Shown piece after piece: positions 1-9,400 of a DNA stretch of 64,000 nt. Under the pieces are notes generated by a model. It did not search any database and was not told the DNA's origin. It worked only from the letters and a program-made list of their open reading frames with translations. Each line of letters begins with the position of its first letter. The first letter of the stretch is position 1. Source of the stretch: Larimichthys crocea (Eukaryota > Chordata > Actinopteri > Sciaenidae). The DNA is taken from NCBI RefSeq assembly GCF_000972845.2, contig NC_040013.1, forward strand, positions 4,516,642-4,580,641. Reading direction: 5' to 3'. The position numbers and the translations under genes are program-made.

Positions 1-89
1 TTTTCTGTTCTCTTCTCTGCTCTGTGAAGCACTAAGGTAAATACTGAGGTTTAAAAAGTTGCTTGTTGTTTTGTGTGCCTCACCCTCCA

Positions 90-800
90 GGAGCTTGGGG
101 TCAATGTACCCCAGGACATCCGCCACCCCGAGCTCTTGCCTCGGACAGGTGCCTCCGTGGACCCGGAGCCAGGCCGGCTCCGCTAGAGCCGTGCACGCGC
201 CGTGTGGACAGAGCTCCGGCCGGCCGAGACCAGGCTGCGCTCCGGCTGCTTGGGGCAACGAGGTGCCGCTCTCTCCTCCGACCTCCGGGTGGACGCGGAA
301 CCCCGGCGGGCGTACATGGCGACTGATCCTCAGCCGGTGCAGGTAACGTCAGCTGGGGGTGACAGCGGCCCTGGCGCTTCCCTCAGGTGGTGTCTGAAGT
401 GTGTGGCCGTCAGAAGCTCTCTGTCCTCGGCGTGACGGGACGAGAGCCGCCGGACAAACATGGACAGATGAGGCCTGTTAGCTCCCGCTGTTAGCCTCCG
501 GGAAAAACACCACAAAGTTCAAAAACAAAGCGAAACAGAAACAAACCGGACAAACGGTGGGATGTTAACGAATCCAGCTTATCGGCCCCCGTGGGAAAAT
601 GATCGTTAATTAATCAGGCGCGCCGAAAACAAAAACAAAAACAAAACTCAGCTTCCGCCTCCTGCCGCTAACAAGACTTCCCTGTCCACAACATTCTCTT
701 TTCTTCGTGGCTTCGACACGGAGCTGCGGCGACAAAACGCGAACGTGGCAGAGCGGCGCGCCCCCTAAACGGCGACTCGGCTGAACGACAGCAGCAACTT
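90..800. promoter_or_regulatory. CpG-rich island, left of the 5-kb inverted-repeat element
   Basis: The stretch is very GC- and CpG-rich (gccggccgag, gcgcgcc and similar words) compared with the AT-rich surroundings, as expected for a promoter CpG island. It stops abruptly at the left inverted repeat of the transposon-like element (814). A second CpG-rich block resumes just after the element at about 5800, so the two may be halves of one island. No TATA box or start site can be fixed from sequence alone. Confidence 0.5.
91..342 (+). other. Unassigned exon-like segment (possible terminal exon or 5' exon)
   Basis: A pyrimidine-rich acceptor ends in ccctccag at 90, and a good donor (CAG|gtaacg) follows at 342/343. 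Read from 91 in the first frame, it gives ELGVNVPQDIRHPELLP... and then a TAG at 184-186, which would suit the last coding exon of an upstream + strand gene. In the same frame an ATG at 316 gives MATDPQPVQ up to the donor, which would suit a first coding exon. The middle frame is open throughout but looks like shifted CpG-rich sequence. I do not recognise the product; the segment is partial at the window edge. Confidence 0.25.
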
Positions 801-813
801 TTTCAGTAGTGAT

Positions 814-1000
814 GGAATTCCGGCTCTTTTTAGTGAGCCGGATCATTTGACTCAGCTCCCAAGAAGAGCGGCTCTTTCGGCTCCCCTTCATTTTACCTTT
901 TTAATAATTCAGTTTGCTGTGTTTTACTTGTGATTTGTATTGAACGCATATATCACTTGATTTCAATAATTTGCTCTAGCCAACTGCGTTTAAATGTAAA
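814..1000 (+). repeat. Left terminal inverted repeat of the 5-kb element
   Basis: It pairs with the reverse complement of 5596-5783. The shared words, in order, are GGAATTCCGGCTC, TTTTTAGTGAGCCGGATC, CTTCATTTTACC, TTACTTGTGATTTGTATT, GCATATATCACTTGA and TTTGCTCTAGCCAACTGC. Confidence 0.85.
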
Positions 1001-1139
1001 TTATACATTATATTGTATTATAGAGAACTATAATACAAAAATGTGATTAAAATTCTCAGCAACAAAAACGACCAGCGACCTGGCTGTTTCCGTCTTTGCC
1101 GAAACCGCAGCATTGCAAACAAGAGCTGAACTTAAAGTA

Positions 1140-1235
1140 AAAATCAACCTCACCAGGCTAGTATCGATCCGATCAGATACCGATACTGAGTTGGTATCGA
1201 TAATATCGATATTTGGAACGATCCCCCCACCACTA
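1140..1235. repeat. TATCGATA-rich repeat fragment
   Basis: The words gatcagataccgatac, ggtatcgata, atatcgatatttgg and aacgatccccccaccac resemble the ends of a common fish DNA-transposon family with GATACCGATA-type termini. Only one end is visible, so it is a fragment nested in the 5-kb element. Confidence 0.35.
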
Positions 1236-1899
1236 ACATATATGTATTTTTAAAATGTTTCACATTTAGGCCTGGCCTATAATACCTTTTATTTACTTTA
1301 TTCACTTTTGTTTCCCTCCTTTTAACCTATTTATATCCTGGGTTATTAGCCTATAGTGTCTAGAATTGATAAAAAAAGTTGCATAAGTATTGTTTATGTT
1401 TTGTTATTGGTTATTAAATGCCTTTTGCACATCCAATCGGAGTGCAAATTCCTCCGCTGTTTGTAGTTTCTGAATTATCTTAACTTAATAAAGCGTGTGA
1501 GTGCTGACTCACTGAAATCTGACTTTTCTTTTTCAGTAGGGGAGCTTGAAGGAAATTAAATGACACAAGGAGATACAGGAAAGAGTCAGGGACACTGAGG
1601 AACAGCTGATAGCAATTTATCCACATGGGTTGGGACTATAATAATTAATGAGGTCTGGACTGTAGATTTATTCTTTATCCAGCTCTAACACATAAAACTT
1701 CAGTGACGTGAGAATAATGTGTTTTGTAGCTGATCTTGCTGCTGAATCACTGAAGCTTTGAAACTTGGTGCCGCCTACTGGTGCAAAGCTGATCTTTGGA
1801 GAGAAGAGAGAGTAAAATCTAGCGGACACACTGACACTTACCAAATCTATTCACTTGATTAAAACAGGAGATTGTAACTTGTCATGCACATTTTATTTA

Positions 1900-2975
1900 T
1901 TGAATATTGTGGTGCTCTCTCTCCCACATCCTCTCCTTCACCCTCTCCTCAAGCCACTTCACCCTCTCCTCCAGCCCTCTGCTTCCGGCCTCTCTCCAGC
2001 CACTTCAGCCTCTCCTCACTTCACTTCAGCGTCTTCTCCAGCCACTCCACCACCCTCTGCTCCAGCCCTCCTCCAGCCTCTCCTCCGGCCTCTCCTTCAG
2101 CCCTCCTACCAGCCACTCCAGCCTCTCCTCCAGCCTCTCCTTCAGCATCTTCTCCAGCACACTTCAGCCTCTCCTCCACCACTTAGCGTCTCCTCCAGCC
2201 ACTCACCACTCTGCTGCCCTGCCTCTCCTCCGCCTCTTATCAGACTCTCCCTCCTCTCCTGCAGCATCTCCTCCAGCCACTTCAGCCTCTTCTCATCCAG
2301 TTCGTCAGCCACTTCTCGAACCTTTTATGATTTATCTCATCCAGCCACTCCTCCAGCCTCCATCCAGCCACTCCTGATCTACCTCCTCCATCAACCCTCC
2401 AGCAACTCGCGAGTTACCTTCTCCAGCCTCTCGTGAACTCCCTCCTCCAGCCTGTCCTGCTCTCTCTCCTCCAGCCTCTCCTGATCTTCCTCCTCCAGCC
2501 TGTCGCTCTCTCTCTCCTCCAGCCTCCCTGATCTTCCCTCCAGCCTGTCCGCTCTCTCTCCTCCAGCCTCTCCTGACTTCCTCCTCCAGCCTGTCCTGCT
2601 CTCTCTCCTCCAGCCTCTCGTGATCTCCCTCCTCCAGCTGTCCTGCTCTCTCTCCTCCAGCCTCCTGATCTCCCTCCCCGCCTCTCCCTGTCTCCCCTCC
2701 AGCCTCTCCTGCCTCTCCCTCCTCCAGCCACTCCTGCTCTCTCTCTCCTCCAGCCACTCCTGATCTCCCTCTCCAGCCTCTCCTCCAGCCCTCCTCCAGC
2801 CACTTCTCCATCCTCTTCTGCTTCTTTTATCCAGCCGCTCCTCCAGCCTCCCCTCCAGCCACTCCTGATCTACCTCCTCCATCCACTTCTCCAGCATCTT
2901 GTGCTGTCTCTCCTCCAGCCTCTCCTGCTCTCTCTCCTCCAGCCTCTCTTCCTGCATCTCCTTCTGCATCTCTGC
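1900..2975 (-). repeat. CTCCTCCAGC minisatellite with a Glu/Arg-rich coiled-coil reading frame on the minus strand
   Basis: It is a degenerate tandem array of about 15- and 30-bp units (ctctcctccagcctctcctg). On the minus strand, 2969 down to 2391 is an open frame of 192 codons beginning MQKEMQEERLEEREQERLEE and rich in LEE/ERE repeats, i.e. a predicted charged coiled coil. Such tails occur in some transposon-derived proteins, but no DNA-binding or catalytic domain is attached. All three minus frames stay long because the repeat lacks stop triplets. I call it a repeat first, with coding potential doubtful. Confidence 0.7.
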
Positions 2976-3250
2976 TATTCGTCACCTGACAAAAATATAT
3001 TTATGCATGACATGAACAATCATCAATTTTGATGATACGGTTATAGAGGAAAAAACGTAGTTTCACAATTATCATGAGTATGGATGTATAAAATCACATT
3101 TGTATTTTCCTAAATCTTTCATTGTTGGTGTTTTTTTTTTTTAAACTGTGGCTGCCCTTTTAACATAAAATTAATACATGAAAACAATATATCTCTTTGG
3201 CATAAATATAAGCTTTTTATATCTTTGCATTGTTGAGGCTCTACAGTTAT

Positions 3251-3252
3251 GA

Positions 3253-3295
<43 letters not shown>

Positions 3296-3298
3296 TAT
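3251..3298. repeat. (AAT)n microsatellite
   Basis: This is a run of aataataat units broken by one aaaa and one aat slip, lying inside the 5-kb element. Confidence 0.9.
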
Positions 3299-3409
3299 AA
3301 TAATAAAACTAGAAAATTCCGGCAGAAATTTTGAGAGTGACGAGTGGGCTGTTGCCGGGGGGTCTGTATTCAAAAGCACACGTCAAATAGTAATTTATTA
3401 ACATGTTTA

Positions 3410-4245
3410 TTTAGACACAGGAGCAATTACCATGTCTTTCCATTTTTAGTGGCTTAGTGGCTAATTATCCACTAAATCAGCATTACCACTAAGCCACTAA
3501 AAATGACAAACATGGCAATCGAAACATGCTAATGATAATGCTAGCGCGTCATGTTAGCATTACCATGTCTTTAATTTTTTGGCTAATGTTAATTAGTATA
3601 TTAGCATTTGCATTAATTTTAGCATTGGCCGCTAATTCACCAGTTAGCATGTCTTAACAGCTAGCGCTAACGCGCTAGCTTCTCTGCTGTCTCTGACGCG
3701 CTAACAATTAATAAGCGTGTTAGCATTAACAGTATTCTTAGTGACTGAAAATGAGTGGCTAGCCTTAACGTGCTAGCAATTAACATTAGCATATTAGCAT
3801 TAACATGTTTAGCAATGAGCATGTATTTAATTCTTAGTGGCTGATAGTAATCAATAAGCATTGTCAGGTTACCATTACCAGGTTAGCATTAGCATGTTAA
3901 TTAGCATGTATTTAATACTTAGTGGCTAATGTTAATTGTTAACGCGCTAGCTGCTCTGCTGTCATTGTCTGTCATTTAGACGACAACGCGCTAGCAATTA
4001 TCATTAGCACGTTGTAGCTTAGCATGTTAACATGAGCATGTATTTAATTCTTAGTGGCTAATGCTAATTGCTAGCAGTGACCGCGCATGTTAGCATTAGC
4101 ATGTTAACAAGTAGCATGTATTCAATTCCTTGTGGCTATGCTAATTAGCATTAGCATGTTACATTAGCATATTAGCAAGTAGCATTTATTTGGTTATTAG
4201 TGGCTAATGCTAATTGCTAGCGTTGACCTGCTAGCAATACCTTTT
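3410..4245. repeat. TTAGCATG / TGCTAATTGCTAGC minisatellite
   Basis: Long irregular units carry agcatgtatttaattcttag followed by tggctaatgctaattgctagc. Copies of the agcatgtattt(a) word start near 3820, 3904, 4026, 4113 and 4182, giving unit lengths of roughly 70-120 bp. Shorter ttagcat words fill the gaps. No coding potential. Confidence 0.75.
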
Positions 4246-5010
4246 GCACTAATTTTAGAACAGAAGGCATTCTGAGGCCTTACACACACACTGTATACTT
4301 TTAATTTAAATGTTTAGTTAAACGTTTAAAGCAGTAAAAGTGAGATATAAATTAGTTACATGTATGAGTAAATAAATGACAAATAGTTAAAATTTGATTA
4401 CATAAACATTTTGTTTGCAAGTGGCCATAGTATAAAATGGATAGATAAGATTATAAATGTAATAATTATAATGACTGAAATGATGATACCCCACCTGTCA
4501 CAAAATAGATACTATCTCTGTCTTAATGGATAAGCACAAACAAATCAGCATAAGTAGTAGCTCTACAGACATTTAAACACATTTAAATACCTCAAATTAA
4601 AGTTTAACAGTTAAAATCACTTTTTACCACTTTTTATCCATCCATCATCTGTAACTGCCTATATTTTACAGTATATTACATTTACATTATATTATTTTTC
4701 TTCACTGAACTGTTGAAAACAACAATATAATGCAATTTCCTTCCATTTAAAAAAGAAATTAAATGGACTACTCACTTTGTAACTGAAATGTCTTTTCTCT
4801 CCTTCTTATGCAGCTGCACCAACAAGACTTTCTGTTTTTGTTGTTCTGCTTTTGTATAAATTTGAAATTAATAGAATGTTGCAACATCTTCTCCAGAACG
4901 ACTGTATACCAAAAACATTTGATTTTATTTGTCCAGATTGTCAGTGGTGGGCATTAACAAAGGACATTTACTTGAGTGCTGTTATTTAATTTCTCTTTTT
5001 TTCAGTACTT

Positions 5011-5028
5011 TGTGTGTGTGTGTGTGTT
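5011..5028. repeat. (TG)n microsatellite
   Basis: A short run of tg dinucleotides inside the 5-kb element. Confidence 0.85.
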
Positions 5029-5224
5029 TATATAATATAAAAAAATATATATCAGTAGCTGTCTTTTTTTAAAAATTTCTATGCTTGGGTTTTATAGGCG
5101 TTTCTATCTGCTTTGTGTAGCAGAGTGGTTCTTCAAGCAAGTTAGTGCAATTCATTGGGTGGTTTCAGGGAGTTTACAAGGGATTTTTACAACTTTAAAT
5201 CTGAGCTTTTAACTGTCCGCAATC

Positions 5225-5590
5225 CTGCTAGAGCTCTGAGGTCTAAAGATCAACTTTTGCTGGAAGTGCCCAGGTCAAAATATAAACACTGGGGTGACCG
5301 AGCGTTTTCCGTTGCCGCCCCCGGCTCGGAATAAGCTCCCCGTCGAGATGCGTCTTGTTTCTGACCTGGGCCTTTTTAAGTCTAAGCAAAAACCCACTTA
5401 TTTAGGATGGTTTAACACCCAGTAGTATGATGACACTTTTTATCATTTCTTATTCGATTTTGTTGTATTGTTATTGTTTTTATTTTGTTTGTTTTTACTA
5501 TTGTTCTCGTTATTTATTATCTGCTGTAAAGCACTTTGGTGCACCGAAAGGACTGTTGTAAAGGGCTGTATAAATAAAGTACATTTACAG
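5225..5590 (+). mobile_element. Non-LTR retrotransposon 3' end (decayed)
   Basis: From about 5230 the + strand reads RALRSKDQLLLEVPRSKYKH, then GDRAFSVAAPGSE and a stop. This is the conserved C-terminal tail of fish LINE ORF2 proteins of the CR1/L2-like group (LRS.DQ..L.VPR....GDRAFS.AAP..WN.LP). It is followed by a 3' UTR-like stretch ending taaagcactttggtgcacc ... gctgtataaataaagtaca, typical of these LINE tails. The frame is broken and the rest of the ORF is absent. Confidence 0.65.
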
Positions 5591-5595
5591 TTACA

Positions 5596-5783
5596 TTTAC
5601 ATTTAAATGCAGTTGGCTAGAGCAAATTATTGAAATTCAAGTGATATATGCGTTCAAATACAAATCACAAGTAAAAAACAGCAACTGAATTATAAAAGGT
5701 AAAATGAAGAGCCACCAAAAGAGCCGGCTCTTCTTGGTGAGCCGAGTCAAAAGATCCGGCTCACTAAAAAGAGCCGGAATTCC
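5596..5783 (-). repeat. Right terminal inverted repeat of the 5-kb element
   Basis: It is the reverse-complement partner of 814-1000. Internal GAGCCGGCTC words can form hairpins. Confidence 0.85.
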
Positions 5784-5799
5784 CAGTGAGTTTGACACC

Positions 5800-6419
5800 C
5801 CTGTGCTTCCCTCAGCTCGTCAGTAGTTGGCGGTGGTGCGCTTCAATCCTCGATCTAAACCGCTATTAGACGGAAAAGAAGAAGGGAGCGCCGGGCGGTA
5901 TGGGTTTACCTATGTGGTCGCTTTAACCGGCCGACGCGGAGACAAAAATCAAACACACCCCACCGGAGACCTGCCACATACGCTGCTAAACGTTAGCCAG
6001 CGTTTACATCTGGGCTGCTCGGAGATGTGACCGTTTTCCGCAAAGGGGGGGACTTTTGCTTTATTTTTTTTGTTAGTAAGTATGAACTTATTCAACACCA
6101 CGGACACGTACGTGTACCGTGTGGACAATGACGAAGAGTAAAAACGTGTGAAATGTTTGTATTTAGGCCAAACGGTCGTCATAGCGTGAGCTAACGGGAC
6201 GTTTAACAGTCTGTTTGCTCCACGTTGGCTCGTTTCTGTTTCTCTGTGAAGTCCTGTTACACTTCTCTGAAGCTGCTTTGCATAATATTCAAATTATCCG
6301 ACATTTTCCTCCCTTTAAAATAAAAAAAAAAAAAGGTGATGAAGACGAGTGAGGAAACGGGATGGAGCCCAATCTGCCTCCTTTGGTTTCCAACTCCTAA
6401 GTAGAAGACAGTCCGCATC
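5800..6419 (+). promoter_or_regulatory. entpd4: entpd4 promoter and 5' untranslated region
   Basis: A CpG-rich block (gagcgccgggcgg, ccggccgacgcggag) begins just right of the inverted-repeat element, with no TATA box, as usual for housekeeping genes. A strong donor (GTAAGTATG) at 6076 suggests that an untranslated first exon ends at 6075. The ATG at 6420 then lies in the next exon, whose acceptor is uncertain (tcctaag near 6402 or gaagacag near 6411). The immediate left neighbour is a 5-kb repeat element. Confidence 0.5.
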
Positions 6420-9400
6420 ATGGGAAGGTTTGTTGTCATCTCTGTGGGTTCATATTCACACATCTGTGACTCTGTGTTAACTCTCTTGTCTCTTTGGACA
6501 GGATCAGCATTTGTGCTTTTCCCAGCGTCGTGGCATTTCAGCCTGCCGTCCCAGTCCTGCCTCGCCTCCTGGTACCTTCCCTCAGACAGCTGCTCTTCAT
6601 CGGCCTGGTGCTCTGCCTCATCGGGCTGCTCTATCTGCTGCTTGTCGCTGGGAAGGGGCATGCCAGCTGGATCAGAAGGAGAATCACTTCCACAGGTAAA
6701 AAAAATAAAACTTACAAGGCTGCTTTCAAGGGATCACATGAGTTTTAACCCCCTGAACCACACACACATACAAAGGGATGGTGGAGTGATGGGCCTTCCA
6801 TACTTTGGCCATGCTGGACTTGAACCAGCCACCCTCTGGTTCCCCAAGTGAAGTCTCTAGAGACAGAGCTCAGTCCATAAAGACTTGGCTTAGGACCCAA
6901 AATATGGGCACTGGGCCGAGGTGCCTTGAGCAAGCACCGATCCCCCCCGAACTGCTCGCAGGGTGTTGCTCTGGCTGCCCGTCACTCCACCGTCTCTCTC
7001 CACACATTTGCATGTCTAGAGCCTTGTACTCGTGTGTTATGGGGTTAAAATGCATGTAAACAAAAACAATTGAGTGAAAAAAGAATTCGCCTCCGTTGAA
7101 GGGATAATAAAGTACATCCTCTTCTCCTCTTCTCCTTCTTCTTCTTCTTCACTGCCACCCTGAATAAATAAACAATTAACAATAAACCCATGTAACTTAT
7201 CGTAACTGTTCAGAATCAGAAATACTTTATTAATCCCCGCAGGGAAATTGTTTTCGTTACAGCAGCTCCCAAACGGTAAGTGAGATAGTAAGTGATAGCA
7301 AGAAAACAAAACTTTAACACTATACACCTATAAGATATCCTTTTTTTTTCTTTCCCAACTTTTTTATTGAATTTTCAAACACATAAATGACAGCTCTAAG
7401 AATGCAAGTATCAAGTTTCTCATTATCACGAAACTCAGATAAAAACAAATAACGTACAAGACACTTGTGTACAACAGCTACATAGATGGCTGTTGTTAAA
7501 GGCACATTATGAGAACAATCACACACAACTGTACGAAGCATGACATTAAAACGGATCACACAATGTACAGAGATTGTTTGTCAGTTCGGGGATGTTTAGG
7601 ANNNNNNNNNNACAAGTCTGTAATCCTGTTGGCTTCAGCTACCTTCAAACGCTTCCCCTAGCACACCACGGCAAAGAAGATAGCACTGGCCACCACCGAC
7701 TGTAGATCATCCTCAGCCTCGTTCCGCAGATGTTGAAAGATCTCAGCCTCTCAGAGGAGAAGCGGCTCTCGACCCTTTCTGTAGACGCTTCAGTGTTCTT
7801 ATTCCAGTCCAGTTTGTTGCCACAAGTATACTCCTCAAATCCTTTTCTTATCCAACAGACACTTGGCAAGGGTGACGGATATCGATGCGACAGATACGAG
7901 CAACCCCAACCTGAACTACGGCCTGGTGGTGGACTGTGGCAGCAGGGCTCCAGGGTGTTTGTGTACTTGGCCCCGGCCACAATGGAAATCCCCACGAACT
8001 GCTGGACATTCAGCAAATGAGAGATCAACCACCGCAAGCCGTGGTCATGAAGATCAAACCAGGTAATAAAAAATTTAGAGTTTCTTTTTAAAGAAGCAGC
8101 TTGTCTATTTACCCAGTTTAAAACAATATTCTTGCTTATTCCTTGCAGGTATCTCTGATTTGGCTAAAACACCAGAGAAAGCCAGGACATATCTATCGCT
8201 GCTGAGCTTGCAGCTCAACACATTCCAAAAACAAGCACCAAGAAAACCGTTGTACATCCTGTGCACAGCTGGAATGAGAATCCTCCTGAAAGGAAATATA
8301 CATCGACACGTTCAGTGTAACTTTTTAAACATGCCGTCTATTTAAACACCATATTTTTAATTCTCAGTCAGAGAAGCACTTCTTGGGATCTGCGGACGGA
8401 CATCCCCGTCCACTTCAACTTCCTCTTCTCTGATTCTCACGTGGAGTGATTTCTGGAAAACAGGAGGTAAATAACAGGAATATTAGACTAGAGGGGATGA
8501 AAATCACTCTGCTCAGCTAAAAATTCTGGATTGCAGCTTTATTCAGATTGAGGGTAGTCTTTTGAGCGCTCTAGCACTTGTACACTTCGTATCTCCTACA
8601 CTGATGGCATTGGCTGCCGTGTAAGGGCCAGCTGCTTATTGACACATGACTGCACGGCCTTCAGGAGCAATTGGGGTTCACATCTTGCCTATAAACACTT
8701 AGACATGCAGACTGGAGAGCCGGAATCAGATCCAACTCACTCTACTCCTGAGCCGCAGCCGCTCCTCCATTGTTACATTAGTTTTGATGATGAAGAATGT
8801 TGTTTAAAGATTCTCCTGATGATGCTGGTAAAAGATGATGTTTATTTGTCATTGGCTTCAGGTGTCTATGCATGGATTGGAAATAAACTTTGTCCTTGGG
8901 AGGTTTAACCATGTGCACAATGGTAAGTACTTCAACAGTATGCCAAAAATAATTATGTACATGCCTCAGATGTGCATTAACGCAGTATCGATGACGTATG
9001 CTGCCCATCGCACTCCGTCACCTCTCTCCTTTCACTTATTTTAGATGGGGAAGCTGTAGTGGAGGTAAATGTCCCAGGTGGCGATCAACAGGAGGCGCTG
9101 GTGAGGAAACGGACTGCCGGTGTCCTGGACATGGGCGGCGTTTCTCACCCAGTCGCATACGAAGTGCCCAAAACTGTAAGCTTTGCTTCTCCACAGCAGG
9201 TTATTATATCCACAACCAATTCTGTTTTTGTGCTGTCTTTGTTTTTTTGTCACTCACCCTTCTGTTCTTCTCCCTCCTTTTTCAACCTCTGTCATTTCCC
9301 CCCCGGTTAAACCTGTATGCACCATTTTTGTCCCGCGGACGATCTGTCTCCATTCATCACTATTGAAGGCGCACTGTAAGCCTGCTTGCATGACTCCATA

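Larger units (their letters stand above)
814..5783. mobile_element. About 5-kb DNA-transposon-like element with long terminal inverted repeats
   Basis: Positions 814-1000 and 5596-5783 are inverted copies of each other. Both outer ends read GGAATTCCGGCTCTTTTTAG and both inner ends read GCTCTAGCCAACTGC, with only scattered mismatches over about 187 bp. The repeats contain GAGCCGG/CCGGCTC palindromic words. Inside are a purine/pyrimidine minisatellite, a TTAGCATG minisatellite and a LINE 3' fragment; no transposase is recognisable. The ends would suit a hAT-like non-autonomous element (a CAG-type start lies near 804), but I could not define an 8-bp target duplication, so the class is not assigned. 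Confidence 0.75.

Noticed and set aside
3119..3379. A minus-strand frame rich in isoleucine
   Set aside because: Produced by the AAT microsatellite.
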